This document shows, in pieces, positions 35,720-46,221 of a DNA stretch of 64,000 nt (its first letter is position 1; every line of letters begins with the position of its first letter). Position numbers and translations under genes: made by a program. Below the pieces are notes generated by a model. It was not told the DNA's origin. It ran no database searches and saw nothing but the letters and a program-made list of their open reading frames with translations. This stretch comes from Paraburkholderia sp. PGU19 (GTDB lineage: Bacteria > Pseudomonadota > Gammaproteobacteria > Burkholderiales > Burkholderiaceae), in assembly GCF_013426915.1 (NCBI RefSeq), contig NZ_AP023180.1, positions 2,294,001-2,358,000 of the forward strand, given 5' to 3'.

Positions 35720-36841
35720 ATGAACGTAGGTCTCGTAGGTTGGCGCGGCATGGTCGGCAGCGTCCTGATGCAACGCATGCAACAGGAAGGCGATTTCGAT
35801 CTGATCGAACCGGTGTTTTTCAGCACCAGCAATGCGGGCGGCAACGCGCCGTCGTTTGCCAAAAACGAGACCAAGCTCAAAGATGCGACAAGCATCGACG
35901 ACCTGAAAAAGTGCGACGCCATCATCTCCTGCCAGGGCGGCGACTACACGAACGAAGTGTTCCCGAAGCTGCGCGCGGCGGGCTGGAGCGGCTACTGGAT
36001 CGACGCGGCTTCGTCGCTGCGCATGAAGGATGACGCCGTCATCATTCTTGATCCCGTCAACCTCGACGTGATCAAGAACGCGCTGGTCAAGGGTCAGAAG
36101 AATTTCATCGGCGGCAACTGCACGGTCAGCCTGATGCTGATGGCGCTGGGCGGCCTGTTCCGCGAAAACCTCGTCGACTGGATGACGGCCATGACGTATC
36201 AGGCTGCTTCGGGCGCGGGTGCGCAGAACATGCGTGAACTGCTGAGCCAGATGGGCACGTTGCACGGCGCAGTGAAGGATGAGCTGGCCAATCCGTCGTC
36301 GGCCATTCTCGATATCGACCGCCGCGTATTGTCGGCCATGAACAGCGACAGCATGCCGACCGATCACTTCGGCGTGCCGCTCGCCGGCTCGCTGATTCCG
36401 TGGATCGACAAGGATCTCGGCAACGGCATGTCGAAGGAAGAGTGGAAGGGCGGCGCGGAAACCAACAAGATTCTCGGCAAGCCGGCAATGGGCGAGCCGG
36501 GTTCGATCCCCGTCGACGGTCTGTGCGTGCGTATCGGCGCAATGCGCTGCCACTCGCAGGCGCTGACCATCAAGCTGAACAAGGACGTGCCGCTCGACGA
36601 AATCAACGGCATTCTCGCTTCGGCAAACGACTGGGTAAAGGTCGTGCCGAACGAGCGTGAAGCGTCGATGCGCGATCTGTCGCCCGCCGTGGTGACGGGC
36701 ACGCTGACGGTGCCGGTCGGCCGTCTGCGCAAGCTCGCGATGGGTGGCGAATATCTGTCGGCATTCACGGTTGGCGACCAGTTGCTGTGGGGCGCTGCTG
36801 AGCCGCTGCGTCGTATGCTTCGCATTCTGCTCGACAAGTAA
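35720..36841 (+). CDS. asd: Aspartate-semialdehyde dehydrogenase
   Basis: This 373-residue enzyme makes aspartate semialdehyde, the branch point to lysine/diaminopimelate, threonine/isoleucine and methionine. The N-terminal [19 protein letters not shown] is the nucleotide site. Cys134 in GGNCTVSLM is the catalytic thiol, and [11 protein letters not shown] and [13 protein letters not shown] segments are present. The start at 35720 has AAGGG nine bases upstream; the frame is open to 35645, inside the hairpin region. It is the Gram-negative type, consistent with the length. Confidence 0.97.
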   Translation: MNVGLVGWRGMVGSVLMQRMQQEGDFDLIEPVFFSTSNAGGNAPSFAKNETKLKDATSIDDLKKCDAIISCQGGDYTNEVFPKLRAAGWSGYWIDAASSLRMKDDAVIILDPVNLDVIKNALVKGQKNFIGGNCTVSLMLMALGGLFRENLVDWMTAMTYQAASGAGAQNMRELLSQMGTLHGAVKDELANPSSAILDIDRRVLSAMNSDSMPTDHFGVPLAGSLIPWIDKDLGNGMSKEEWKGGAETNKILGKPAMGEPGSIPVDGLCVRIGAMRCHSQALTIKLNKDVPLDEINGILASANDWVKVVPNEREASMRDLSPAVVTGTLTVPVGRLRKLAMGGEYLSAFTVGDQLLWGAAEPLRRMLRILLDK

Positions 36842-36884
36842 AGTAAACTACGCGCGTTAACTGATCGACGCGTAGAAAACTCCC

Positions 36885-36917
36885 AAAAAGCGTCGCGTTT
36901 TTCGCGGCGCTTTTTTA
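36885..36917 (+). terminator. Intrinsic terminator of asd
   Basis: AAAAGCGTCGCG-TTTTT-CGCGGCGCTTTT forms a 12-base stem with one mismatch, then TTATT. An additional repeat CTACGCG...CGCGTAG (36848-36875) lies just ahead. Confidence 0.9.
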
Positions 36918-36987
36918 TTGTGTATTTCAGAATCTTGTCGCCAACACTTCTAAGCATGCGCCGCACGACCGCGCACGAAAGGTCCCG

Positions 36988-39270
36988 ATGACGGCCCGAT
37001 TCCCTCTTATTCCCGCCGCCACACGTAGCGGCACGCATCGGATTGCGGCAGCGGTCGCGATCGTTTTTGCCGGTGCACTTTCGATACCGGGCGCGGCACA
37101 CGCTCAAACCACGGCCACGGGTGCTGCGGCGGCGAGCGCTCCGGCTGCGGCTGCTTCCGGCGGCACGCAGTTCACCGTTCAGCCGGGGCAATCGCTCAAC
37201 GACGCTGCCGTCGCGATGACGCAGTCGCACGATCGGGCAGTGCTGGCGCGCGCGGCGAAAGCGATCTTCGACGCGAATCCGAACGCGTTCATGGGGCATG
37301 ATCCGAGCCGGTTGCGACTGGGCGCTGTCCTGAATCTGCCTGCCGTCGATGCGACGGGGGCGGCCATCGGCGCGGCAGCCTCTGCTGCTTCCGGCGCCGC
37401 GGCACAGGCTGCGACCACCAACAACGCTGCCACGGCGACTCCCGAATCCGCGCCCGCTACAACGGCTGCTGGCGCGAGCGCTGTCGCAGCCGGCGCGTCG
37501 TCGACGGTGGAAGCGGCCGCCACGAGTCCAACGCAGAGCGCCAGCGCGCCGGCCACCGTAGAGCTGACGTCCGCACCCGCAATCGGCGCGCTGCCCACGA
37601 GCGGCGCGGCTGCATCCTCGGCTTCGGGGGCGAGCGGCACGCATTCCTACACGGGTTCCATCCAGGGCAGCGAGTCCGCTGCTACACCGCCCGGTACGCC
37701 CGCAACCGGCAACGCGCAGCCCGCGTCGCAGGCGCGTCCGTCGAGCTTGCAGCAACTCCTCGCGCTGAAGAACCGCGTGCTGATGGAATTGCAGAAGCAC
37801 GGTATTGGCAAGCAGCCGGGTGCAAACGAAAACGCGCCCACGGCACCGGGCGCGACGCAGTCGTCGAGCGCGACGCCCGGCGCCGGCGCACCTGCTCATG
37901 CTGCGTCGGCGGCTGCGCAGCCCGCGAATCTGCCGATGGGCATTTCGCAGGAATATCTGGGCGTGGCGGCCATCGTCGGCGCGGGGCTTGTGGCGCTGCT
38001 GGCCGGTTTGACGATGCGTCGGCGTCGCAAAGCCGCGCGCGCGCAGGAAGCGGCGACGGACGACGTTGCGCGCGAAGATGAGACGCCCGTTGCGCCCACG
38101 GCTGTCGAGCCGGTCGCGGTCGCGCGTAGCGATGAGCCGCCTGCATCGCCGCACGAACCGTCAGAAACCGGCTCGCGCGAGGCCGGTCCGGCTGCGGTTG
38201 TTGCGGCTGCTGCGATTTCGCCCGCATTCGATCACGACACATCACCGAAACCCGAACCTGAAACGTTCGACAGCGCATCCGCCGAGGCCTCGCTCGACGC
38301 AGCCACAGCGCTCGGCGCCGATGCATTGCCCCGCGAATCGCTCGATCCGGCACGCGAAGATGCGCGTGCCGCCGAAGCAGCCGAACGGGAACAGGCCGCG
38401 CGCGAACAGGAACCGACGACGAGCGAACCTGCCGCCGAACTGCCGCTCGACGAGCAGCCGATCCACGAACCCGTCGAGCCGCATTTCGCTGAGCCGATCG
38501 AAGCACCGCACGACGAGTCTGGCGCGAAACCCAAGCCGTTCGCATTCGACCTTGGCGCGACGCCGGAAACCGGGCAGCACGAACCCAAGTTCGAGCAGCC
38601 CACCGCTTCCGTTGCGCCGCCCATCCAGTTGAGTCATGTGGAACCCGCCGCGCAGCACGAGCAACTGATCGAGCCGCTGCCCGAACTGAATGAACTGCAC
38701 CCAGCCGACGCCGAGGACGCAGCGGAACAGCGCGCGTCGGCGTCGCTTCCGCTCGGCGCGCCGCCGCCGCTGGAACCGGCTGTACCGGAGGCATTCCCGC
38801 GCGACGCGATGCGCGCGCTCGACAGCATCGATGAATTCGCTTTGCCGCCGCGCGCCGAGCCGTCGGCAAGCGACGCACCCGCTGTGACGCAGCCCGTCGT
38901 CGCGCCCGAAATCACGGCGCAACAGGCGTTGCCGGCGCACGCGCCGCAGGCGTCTGCTGTCGCTGGCGAAATCATCGCCGGCACGGCCGGTGCGGCCGCC
39001 GTCGCCGGTCTGGGTGCCGCGCGCTTCGGCGCTTTGAAGCTCGATTTCGATCTGGAACTGCCGCCGTCGCCGTCGCAGGTCGTGCCCGCGTTCACGCCGG
39101 ACGAAGTCGCGCGCATCGCCCGCAACAAGCTCGATCTGGCCGTGGAGTACATCGATCTCGGCGACGTGGTCGGCGCGCGCACGCTGATCAACGAAGTCAT
39201 CGAATCGAACGACGCCGACACGCGCGCCGACGCTCGCGCGCTGCTGTCGACGCTCGCGCCGCTTTCGTGA
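36988..39270 (+). CDS. fimV: FimV/HubP-like cell-pole protein
   Basis: This 760-residue inner-membrane protein organises polar pili and motility machinery in relatives. In order it has a signal peptide (cleavage near AHA at about residue 39), a LysM-like peptidoglycan-binding domain ([16 protein letters not shown], about 57-115) and a long Ala/Pro/Ser-rich region. One membrane segment ([19 protein letters not shown], about 323-342), a very acidic Glu/Pro-rich cytoplasmic stretch and the conserved FimV C-terminal helical domain ([20 protein letters not shown]) follow. Its stop overlaps the truA start region. Confidence 0.9.
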   Translation: MTARFPLIPAATRSGTHRIAAAVAIVFAGALSIPGAAHAQTTATGAAAASAPAAAASGGTQFTVQPGQSLNDAAVAMTQSHDRAVLARAAKAIFDANPNAFMGHDPSRLRLGAVLNLPAVDATGAAIGAAASAASGAAAQAATTNNAATATPESAPATTAAGASAVAAGASSTVEAAATSPTQSASAPATVELTSAPAIGALPTSGAAASSASGASGTHSYTGSIQGSESAATPPGTPATGNAQPASQARPSSLQQLLALKNRVLMELQKHGIGKQPGANENAPTAPGATQSSSATPGAGAPAHAASAAAQPANLPMGISQEYLGVAAIVGAGLVALLAGLTMRRRRKAARAQEAATDDVAREDETPVAPTAVEPVAVARSDEPPASPHEPSETGSREAGPAAVVAAAAISPAFDHDTSPKPEPETFDSASAEASLDAATALGADALPRESLDPAREDARAAEAAEREQAAREQEPTTSEPAAELPLDEQPIHEPVEPHFAEPIEAPHDESGAKPKPFAFDLGATPETGQHEPKFEQPTASVAPPIQLSHVEPAAQHEQLIEPLPELNELHPADAEDAAEQRASASLPLGAPPPLEPAVPEAFPRDAMRALDSIDEFALPPRAEPSASDAPAVTQPVVAPEITAQQALPAHAPQASAVAGEIIAGTAGAAAVAGLGAARFGALKLDFDLELPPSPSQVVPAFTPDEVARIARNKLDLAVEYIDLGDVVGARTLINEVIESNDADTRADARALLSTLAPLS

Positions 39271-40073
39271 TGACGCGGATCGCGCTTGGCATCCAGTACG
39301 ACGGCGCGGCGTTTTGCGGCTGGCAGTCGCAGCCGCACGGCAAGACCGTGCAGGACGCACTCGAACGGGCACTGCGCGAATTCGCGCAGACGCCGCTGCA
39401 GACGGTCGTGGCGGGCCGCACGGATACGGGTGTTCACGGTCTCGGGCAGGTTGTGCATTTCGACACCGAGCTCGACCGGACCGACTTTTCGTGGGTGCGC
39501 GGCACGAACGCCTTCTTGTCGTCGACGGTCGCCGTGCAATGGGCCAAGCCGATGCCAGACGCGTTCCACGCGCGCTTTTCGGCTTTCGAGCGCACCTATT
39601 ACTACGCGCTATACGTCCACCCCGTGCGCTCGCCGATGCTCACGGGCCGGGCCGGCTGGATTCACACGCCGCTCGACGTCGACGCGATGCGCGACGCGGC
39701 CGCCTGCCTGCTCGGTGAGAATGATTTCTCGGCGTTCCGCTCGTCGGAATGCCAGGCGAAGACGCCCGTCAAGCATCTGTATCAGATCGATATCCGGCCG
39801 CAGGGCGATTTCATCCACTTTCGCTTTCGCGCCAATGCGTTCCTGCATCACATGGTGCGCAACCTGATGGGCTGTCTCGTGGCCGTGGGCCGCGGGCGCT
39901 ATCCGGCAGCGTGGCTCGCGGAAGTTCTGCAAGGCCGCGACAGGAAACGCGCGGCGCCCACCTTCATGCCCGACGGGCTGTATCTCGCTCAAGTGGGCTA
40001 TCCTGAGGCGTTCGCCGTGCCTGCCCCGCAGGCGGGCAGCGTTCCGTGGAGCACCGTTTGGACCGACTCATGA
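39270..40073 (+). CDS. truA: tRNA pseudouridine(38-40) synthase
   Basis: This 267-residue enzyme makes pseudouridine in the anticodon stem of tRNAs. The catalytic Asp is in [17 protein letters not shown] (about residue 52), and [18 protein letters not shown] matches the RNA-binding core. The ATG at 39270 overlaps the fimV stop by one base; a GTG three bases earlier is possible. Its stop overlaps the trpF start (ATGA), so it heads the trp block. Confidence 0.96.
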   Translation: MTRIALGIQYDGAAFCGWQSQPHGKTVQDALERALREFAQTPLQTVVAGRTDTGVHGLGQVVHFDTELDRTDFSWVRGTNAFLSSTVAVQWAKPMPDAFHARFSAFERTYYYALYVHPVRSPMLTGRAGWIHTPLDVDAMRDAAACLLGENDFSAFRSSECQAKTPVKHLYQIDIRPQGDFIHFRFRANAFLHHMVRNLMGCLVAVGRGRYPAAWLAEVLQGRDRKRAAPTFMPDGLYLAQVGYPEAFAVPAPQAGSVPWSTVWTDS

Positions 40074-40777
40074 CTTCCGCCGACACTCAAGCCGCAAGCG
40101 CTTCGCCCGCCACCGACACCGTGCCGCACCGCACGCGCATCAAGCTGTGCGGCCTCGGCAACGCCGCCGATGTCGCCCATGCCGTCGCCCTGGGCGCCGA
40201 TGCGATCGGCCTCGTGTTCTACCCGCCCAGCCCGCGCGCGTTGAGCATCGCGCAGGCGGTCGAGATGACGCGGGTCGTGCCGCCGTTCGTGTCGGTTGTC
40301 GGGCTGTTCGTGAATCCCACGTCCGAATGGTTCAGCGAAGTCACCTGCAATGTGCCGCTGACGATGCTGCAGTTCCACGGCGACGAAACGCCCGAGCAGT
40401 GCGAAAAGCTGGCTGGCGTTGCGGGTTTGCCTTGGTTGCGCGCATTGCGGATTGCGGCAGATACTCAACCGGCCGATTTGGTAGAATCGGCGCTTAACTA
40501 TTCAGCCGCCAGTGGTCTTCTGTTCGACACACATGTCGAGGGCTACGGCGGCGGCGGGAAGGTCTTCGATTGGTCACTTATTCCACAAGAGCTCGCGCGT
40601 CGGGCCGTTTTGAGTGGTGGGTTGAACACGCAAAACGTCAGTGATGCGATTCATCGCGTGCGCCCGTACGCGGTCGATGTCTCGAGCGGCATCGAGGTGC
40701 CGGGCGCAAAGGGTGTGAAGGATCACGCCCGGATGGCGGCGTTCGTGCGCGCAGTGCGCGAAGCGGACGCCCGGTGA
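40070..40777 (+). CDS. trpF: Phosphoribosylanthranilate isomerase
   Basis: This 235-residue TIM-barrel enzyme catalyses the third step from anthranilate to tryptophan. [11 protein letters not shown] carries the catalytic Cys. [37 protein letters not shown] (catalytic Asp) and [15 protein letters not shown] complete the family pattern. The N-terminus is about 20 residues longer than usual. The ATG overlaps the truA stop by four bases. Confidence 0.96.
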   Translation: MTSADTQAASASPATDTVPHRTRIKLCGLGNAADVAHAVALGADAIGLVFYPPSPRALSIAQAVEMTRVVPPFVSVVGLFVNPTSEWFSEVTCNVPLTMLQFHGDETPEQCEKLAGVAGLPWLRALRIAADTQPADLVESALNYSAASGLLFDTHVEGYGGGGKVFDWSLIPQELARRAVLSGGLNTQNVSDAIHRVRPYAVDVSSGIEVPGAKGVKDHARMAAFVRAVREADAR

Positions 40778-40837
40778 TTCCCAGGCCGCGCCTCGCAGCG
40801 AGCGAGTGCTGCGGCATACTGAGAAGAGTGACGGAAT

Positions 40838-42031
40838 ATGTACAACTTACCCGATGAACGTGGCCATTTCGGCCAATATGGCGGCGTGTTCGTTGCCGAG
40901 ACGCTGATGCACGCGCTCGACGAACTGCGCCAAGCCTATGAGAAATACTCCCAAGACGCTGACTTCATCGCCGAATACGAACGCGAACTGAAGTACTTCG
41001 TCGGTCGTCCTTCCCCTGTTTATCACGCGCAACGCTGGAGCGAACTGCTCGGTGGCGCGCAGGTTTATCTGAAGCGCGAAGACCTGAACCACACGGGCGC
41101 GCACAAGGTGAACAACGTGATCGGCCAGGCGCTGCTCGCCAGGCGGATGGGCAAGCCGCGCGTGATCGCTGAGACGGGCGCGGGCCAGCACGGCGTTGCA
41201 ACGGCGACCATCGCGGCGCGCTTCGGCATGGAGTGCATCGTCTACATGGGCGCGGAAGACGTGCGCCGCCAGGCCGCGAACGTCTACCGGATGAAGCTGC
41301 TGGGCGCGACTGTCGTACCCGTCGAATCCGGTTCGCGCACGCTGAAAGACGCGTTGAACGAAGCGATGCGCGACTGGGTCACGAACGTCGAAAACACGTT
41401 CTACATCATCGGCACGGTGGCGGGGCCGCATCCGTATCCGATGATGGTGCGCGACTTCCAGCGCGTGATCGGCGACGAATGCAAGGTGCAGATGCCCGAA
41501 CTGACGGGCCGTCAGCCGGATGCCGTGATCGCGTGCGTTGGCGGCGGATCGAATGCGATGGGTATCTTTTACCCATACATTGACGACAAATCGGTGAAGC
41601 TGATCGGCGTGGAAGCCGCCGGCGACGGCATCGACACGGGTCGTCACGCGGCGTCGCTGATCGGCGGCAGCCCCGGCGTGCTGCATGGTAACCGCACCTA
41701 TCTGCTGCAGGACGAGAACGGCCAGATCATCGAGACGCATTCGGTGTCGGCGGGTCTCGACTATCCGGGCGTCGGTCCCGAGCATGCATGGCTCAAGGAC
41801 AGCGGCCGCGCCGAATACGTCGGCATCACCGACGAAGAGGCGCTCAAGGCATTCCACGACTGCTGCCGGATCGAGGGCATCATTCCCGCGCTCGAGTCGA
41901 GCCACGCGCTCGCGTACGCGGCGAAGCTCGCGCCGACTTTGCCGAAGGACAAAATCCTTCTGGTGAACCTGTCGGGCCGGGGCGACAAGGACATGCACAC
42001 GGTCGCCGAGCGATCGGGCATCCAGTTCTGA
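40838..42031 (+). CDS. trpB: Tryptophan synthase beta subunit
   Basis: This 397-residue PLP enzyme joins indole to serine. [13 protein letters not shown] contains the Lys that binds [21 protein letters not shown] and the phosphate-binding [15 protein letters not shown] are intact. It starts 60 bases after trpF. The usual partner trpA is separated from it by a DNA methyltransferase gene. Confidence 0.98.
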   Translation: MYNLPDERGHFGQYGGVFVAETLMHALDELRQAYEKYSQDADFIAEYERELKYFVGRPSPVYHAQRWSELLGGAQVYLKREDLNHTGAHKVNNVIGQALLARRMGKPRVIAETGAGQHGVATATIAARFGMECIVYMGAEDVRRQAANVYRMKLLGATVVPVESGSRTLKDALNEAMRDWVTNVENTFYIIGTVAGPHPYPMMVRDFQRVIGDECKVQMPELTGRQPDAVIACVGGGSNAMGIFYPYIDDKSVKLIGVEAAGDGIDTGRHAASLIGGSPGVLHGNRTYLLQDENGQIIETHSVSAGLDYPGVGPEHAWLKDSGRAEYVGITDEEALKAFHDCCRIEGIIPALESSHALAYAAKLAPTLPKDKILLVNLSGRGDKDMHTVAERSGIQF

Positions 42032-42042
42032 GCGCCCAGGCG

Positions 42043-42954
42043 ATGCGCGACGAGTTCGAGGAGCCGCAGCCGCCCGCGCTGGATGACGCCGAAGCAGGCG
42101 TCGCCGGAGCGTTGCACGCGGGCGCTGTGCCGCTGTTGCCGGTGCCTTCGGGCATCGAGCTCCAGAACCGCGATTTTCTGACCGATGCAGCGAACCTGCC
42201 GGACGGCTCGATCGATCTGATCGTCGCCGATCCGCCGTATGGCCTCGGCAAGGACTATGGCAACGATTCCGACATGCGCTCGGGCGAGGATTTTCTCGCC
42301 TGGACGCGTGCCTGGCTCGAACTCGCCATTCCGAAGCTGAAGCCGTCGGGTTCGCTGTACATCTTCTGCACATGGCAGTACGCGCCGGAAATCTTCGTGT
42401 TTCTGAAGAGCCGCCTGACGATGGTCAACGAGATCATCTGGGACCGGCGCGTGCCGAGCATGGGCGGCACGACGCGCCGCTTTACGTCCGTGCACGACAA
42501 CATCGGTTATTTCGCGGTGTCGAAAGACTACTATTTCGACCTCGACCCCGTCCGTATCCCGTACGATGCCGCCACGAAGAAGGCGCGTTCGCGTAAGTTG
42601 TTCGAAGGAAGCAAGTGGCTGGAGATGGGCTACAACCCGAAGGACGTCTGGTCGGTTTCGCGTTTGCACCGGCAACACGCCGAACGCGTCGACCATCCGA
42701 CCCAGAAACCGCTCGAAATCGTCGAGCGGATGGTGTTGGCCAGCTGCCCGCCGGGTGGCCGTGTGCTTGATCCCTTCATGGGAAGCGGCACGACGGCAGT
42801 CGCTTGCGCCCGCCAGAAGCGCGAATTCGTCGGCTATGAGATCAATGAAAGTTACTGCGCGATAGCGCGAGAACGCGTCAGTTTGGCGGCAAATTCGCCG
42901 GAACCCGTTTCGCGCCGGAAAGCAGCCGTTGCCAACACTACGACGACGGCTTGA
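42043..42954 (+). CDS. Orphan beta-class DNA (N4/N6) methyltransferase
   Basis: This 303-residue S-adenosylmethionine-dependent methyltransferase has catalytic motif IV DPPY at residues 63-66. A target-recognition middle region ([20 protein letters not shown]) comes next. The motif X/I region lies near the C-terminus ([27 protein letters not shown]). That order defines the beta class. No restriction enzyme gene is nearby. It starts 11 bases after trpB and ends 37 bases before trpA, so it is expressed with tryptophan synthase. From memory, a B. cenocepacia enzyme at a similar place was reported to modify GTWWAC; this is unverified here. Confidence 0.9.
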   Translation: MRDEFEEPQPPALDDAEAGVAGALHAGAVPLLPVPSGIELQNRDFLTDAANLPDGSIDLIVADPPYGLGKDYGNDSDMRSGEDFLAWTRAWLELAIPKLKPSGSLYIFCTWQYAPEIFVFLKSRLTMVNEIIWDRRVPSMGGTTRRFTSVHDNIGYFAVSKDYYFDLDPVRIPYDAATKKARSRKLFEGSKWLEMGYNPKDVWSVSRLHRQHAERVDHPTQKPLEIVERMVLASCPPGGRVLDPFMGSGTTAVACARQKREFVGYEINESYCAIARERVSLAANSPEPVSRRKAAVANTTTTA

Positions 42955-42991
42955 CGCCAAACCGCGCAGTCATCGACTTCGAGAAAATTCC

Positions 42992-43807
42992 ATGTCCCGT
43001 ATTCAATCCACGTTCGCGGCACTGGCCGCGCAGGGCAAGAAAGGTCTGATTCCGTTCATCACCGCTGGTGATCCCGATCCGGCGCGCACCGTCGAGTTCA
43101 TGCACGCGCTCGCGAAGGGCGGTGCTGATGTGATCGAGCTTGGCGTGCCGTTTTCCGACCCGATGGCCGACGGTCCCGTGATCCAGCAGTCCTCGGAACG
43201 CGCGCTGGCAAAGGGCGTGTCGCTGAAACACGTGCTCGCCGACGTCAAGCGCTTCCGCGAAACCGACGACAAAACGCCCGTCGTGCTGATGGGCTATGCG
43301 AATCCCATCGAGCGCATGGGCGCCGACGGGTTCGCGGCTGCCGCGAAGGAAGCGGGCGTCGACGGCGTGCTGGTTGTCGACTATCCGCCCGAAGAATCGG
43401 CTATCTTCGCCGAAAAGGTGAAGGCGGCCGGGATCGATCCGATTTTCCTGCTCGCGCCCACGTCGACGGACGAGCGCATCGCGGAGGTTGGTAAAATCGC
43501 GTCCGGTTATGTCTACTATGTGTCGCTCAAAGGTGTCACGGGCTCTGCAAATCTGGACGTTTTGAGCATCGCGGGTAAAATCCCGGCCATCAAGTCGCGC
43601 GTACCGCTGCCGGTGGGCGTCGGTTTCGGTATTCGCGACGCGCAATCTGCGCGCGCCGTGGCCGAAGTTTCCGATGCCGTCGTGATCGGCAGCCGTATCG
43701 TGCAGTTGCTCGAAGAAGCAGCACCCGAGTCCGCTGCGAGCAAGCTGACGAGTTTCATTGCTGAAATTCGCCAGGCGCTCGACAGCATCGGCGCGACTGC
43801 CCGATAA
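42992..43807 (+). CDS. trpA: Tryptophan synthase alpha subunit
   Basis: This 271-residue TIM-barrel enzyme releases indole from indole-glycerol phosphate. Catalytic Glu and Asp lie in [20 protein letters not shown]. The phosphate site [12 protein letters not shown] and the loop [12 protein letters not shown] are present. The start at 42992 fits the family; the frame is open into the methyltransferase tail. It is followed by accD. Confidence 0.97.
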   Translation: MSRIQSTFAALAAQGKKGLIPFITAGDPDPARTVEFMHALAKGGADVIELGVPFSDPMADGPVIQQSSERALAKGVSLKHVLADVKRFRETDDKTPVVLMGYANPIERMGADGFAAAAKEAGVDGVLVVDYPPEESAIFAEKVKAAGIDPIFLLAPTSTDERIAEVGKIASGYVYYVSLKGVTGSANLDVLSIAGKIPAIKSRVPLPVGVGFGIRDAQSARAVAEVSDAVVIGSRIVQLLEEAAPESAASKLTSFIAEIRQALDSIGATAR

Positions 43808-43889
43808 ACATCATTTTTGTCGCGGTTAGCATGGCGGCGCAGTTCCTGCTGCGCCGTCTTTCGTATCGCGAATCCTGGAAGGAATCATC

Positions 43890-44762
43890 ATGAGCTGGCT
43901 CGACAAACTGTTGCCGCCGAAAATCAAGCAAACCGACCCGAAGAGCCGCAAGGGCATTCCGGAAGGGCTGTGGATCAAGTGCCCGTCGTGCGAAGCGGTG
44001 CTGTACCGCAACGACGTCGAGGCGAATCTGCACGTCTGCCCGAAGTGCGACCACCATATGCGGATCGGCGCGCGCGAACGGCTCGACGGCTTGCTCGATC
44101 CGGAAGGTCGCTACGAAATCGGCCAGGAAATCCTGCCGGTCGACGCGCTCAAGTTCAAGGACAGCCGTAAGTACCCCGACCGCCTGAAAGAGGCGATGGA
44201 CGAAACCGACGAAACCGACGCGATGGTCGTGATGGGCGGTGCGATCCACACGCTGCCTGTCGTGGTCGCGTGCTTCGAATTCGCGTTCATGGGTGGTTCG
44301 ATGGGCTCCGTGGTCGGCGAGCGCTTTGCGCGCGGCGCGCAGAACGCGATCGAGCAGCACGTGCCGTTCATCTGCTTCACCGCTTCGGGCGGCGCGCGGA
44401 TGCAGGAAAGCCTGCTGTCGCTGATGCAGATGGCCAAGACCACTGCGATGCTGACCAAGCTCGCCGAAGCCAAGCTGCCGTTCATCTCCGTGCTGACCGA
44501 CCCGACGATGGGCGGCGTGTCGGCGAGCTTCGCGTTCCTCGGCGACGTCGTGATCGCCGAACCGAAGGCGCTGATCGGCTTTGCGGGCCCGCGCGTGATC
44601 GAGCAGACGGTGCGCGAAAAGCTGCCGGAAGGCTTCCAGCGCGCCGAATTCCTGCTGCAAAAGGGCGCGATCGACATGATCGTCGATCGTCGCAAGCTGC
44701 GCGAAGAAATCGCGCAACTGATGGCTCTGCTCACGCGCCAGCCGGCTGACGCAGTCGCCTGA
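43890..44762 (+). CDS. accD: Acetyl-CoA carboxylase carboxyltransferase beta subunit
   Basis: This 290-residue subunit carries out the transfer to acetyl-CoA that starts fatty acid synthesis. A four-Cys zinc finger (CPSCEAVL and CPKCDHHM, residues about 31-54) is present. The carboxyltransferase core includes [18 protein letters not shown] and [13 protein letters not shown]. The ribosome site is GGAAGGAA. A hairpin follows the stop, so part of the transcripts may end here. Confidence 0.97.
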   Translation: MSWLDKLLPPKIKQTDPKSRKGIPEGLWIKCPSCEAVLYRNDVEANLHVCPKCDHHMRIGARERLDGLLDPEGRYEIGQEILPVDALKFKDSRKYPDRLKEAMDETDETDAMVVMGGAIHTLPVVVACFEFAFMGGSMGSVVGERFARGAQNAIEQHVPFICFTASGGARMQESLLSLMQMAKTTAMLTKLAEAKLPFISVLTDPTMGGVSASFAFLGDVVIAEPKALIGFAGPRVIEQTVREKLPEGFQRAEFLLQKGAIDMIVDRRKLREEIAQLMALLTRQPADAVA

Positions 44763-44807
44763 TGCCGTTTCAGGCCGTGATGCTCCGCACGGCCAGCAGG
44801 AACAACT

Positions 44808-44843
44808 AACGCGCCGCGAGAGGTTCTCAAGCGGCGCGTTGTC
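44808..44843 (+). terminator. Hairpin after accD
   Basis: AACGCGCCGC-N13-GCGGCGCGTT is a perfect 10-base stem followed by GTCATTTCT. The T-run is weak, so termination may be partial before folC. Confidence 0.6.
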
Positions 44844-44883
44844 ATTTCTAGGATAATTCCGGTCCGCACTGCCAGTTTTTCAG

Positions 44884-46194
44884 ATGACCACTTTCCCCAC
44901 ACTCGACGCGTGGCTCACGCACCTGGAATCCGCTCATCCTGTCGGTATCGACATGGGCCTCGCGCGCATCAGCAAGGTGCGTGACGCGTTGGACCTTAAG
45001 TTCGCGTGCCCGGTGATCACCGTCGGCGGCACGAACGGCAAGGGTTCCACCTGCGCGATTCTCGAATCGATCCTGCTGCGGGCGGGTTACACCGTCGGCT
45101 GCCACACGTCGCCGCATCTGCTCGCGTTCAACGAGCGCGCGCGCATCAACGGTCAGATGGCGACGGATGCGGAATTGCTGCCGCACTTCGAGGCGGTCGA
45201 GAAGGCGCGTCAATCGCTGCCCGAGCCTGTTTCGCTGACGTATTTCGAGTTCACCACGCTGGCGATCATGCATCTGTTCGCCGAGCGCGGGCTGGACGCA
45301 GTGATTTTCGAAGTGGGGTTGGGCGGGCGGCTCGACGCCGTCAACATCCTCGATACCGACTGCGCGATCATCACCAGCATCGACATCGATCACACCGACT
45401 TCCTCGGCGATACGCGCGAGAAAATTGCGTTCGAGAAGGCGGGTATTTTCCGCGCGGGCAAGCCGGCGATCTGCGCGGACCCGGTTGCGCCGCAAACGCT
45501 GATCGATCATGCCGAGAAAATCGGCGCCGAGTTGTGGCTGTTCGGACGCGATTTCCGCTACGAAGCGCAACCCGGTAACGAGCGCCAGCAGTGGAGCTAC
45601 GTCGGCCCGACGATGCGTCGGTCTGCGCTGGCTTATCCGGCGCTGCGTGGCGCGAATCAGTTGCTCAATACGACGGCGGCGCTCGCGGGGCTCGAAGCGG
45701 TGCGCGACCGTCTGCCTGTGTCGGCGCAAGACATTCGTCTGGGTCTCGCCAATGTCGAGCTGCCGGGACGTTTCCAGGTGTTGCCGGGCAAGCCATCGAT
45801 CGTGCTGGACGTCGGCCACAACCCGCATGCCGCCGCCGTGCTGGGTCAAAATCTCGGCAATATGGGCTTTTTTCCGTACACGTACGCCGTTTTTGGCTCG
45901 ATGCGCGATAAGGACATCGCTGGCGTGCTCGAACATCTGAAAGGCGAGATCGATCACTGGAACGTGACCGATCTGCCGACGCCGCGCGCCGCCAGCGCGG
46001 AAGAACTGGAAACGGCGCTGCGCGATGCGGGCGTCAGCGAGGGCCCGGATTGCAGCGTGACGCGTTTTGCCACACCAGCAGAAGCTTTCCAGGATGCGCT
46101 AAAACGAGCCTCCGACAATGATAGAATCGTGGTTTTCGGCAGCTTCTTCACGGTTGCAGGCGTCATGGCCTACCGTAAATCGCAGCAACACTGA
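44884..46194 (+). CDS. folC: Folylpolyglutamate/dihydrofolate synthase
   Basis: This 436-residue ligase adds glutamate to folates and makes dihydrofolate. The P-loop VGGTNGKGSTCAILE is near residue 43, and CHTSPHLLAFNERARING, VGLGGRLDAVNI and VLDVGHNPHAA are conserved Mur-ligase family blocks. The accD-folC-SPOR-cvpA-purF order is, from memory, common in proteobacteria. Confidence 0.96.
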   Translation: MTTFPTLDAWLTHLESAHPVGIDMGLARISKVRDALDLKFACPVITVGGTNGKGSTCAILESILLRAGYTVGCHTSPHLLAFNERARINGQMATDAELLPHFEAVEKARQSLPEPVSLTYFEFTTLAIMHLFAERGLDAVIFEVGLGGRLDAVNILDTDCAIITSIDIDHTDFLGDTREKIAFEKAGIFRAGKPAICADPVAPQTLIDHAEKIGAELWLFGRDFRYEAQPGNERQQWSYVGPTMRRSALAYPALRGANQLLNTTAALAGLEAVRDRLPVSAQDIRLGLANVELPGRFQVLPGKPSIVLDVGHNPHAAAVLGQNLGNMGFFPYTYAVFGSMRDKDIAGVLEHLKGEIDHWNVTDLPTPRAASAEELETALRDAGVSEGPDCSVTRFATPAEAFQDALKRASDNDRIVVFGSFFTVAGVMAYRKSQQH

Positions 46195-46221
46195 ACGCGC
46201 GGGCCTCGAACCAAGCCATTC

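Noticed and set aside
37090..37700. Ala/Thr/Ser-rich stretch in fimV as a tandem repeat or recombination product
   Set aside because: It is low-complexity linker sequence normal for FimV proteins, with no regular DNA repeat unit.
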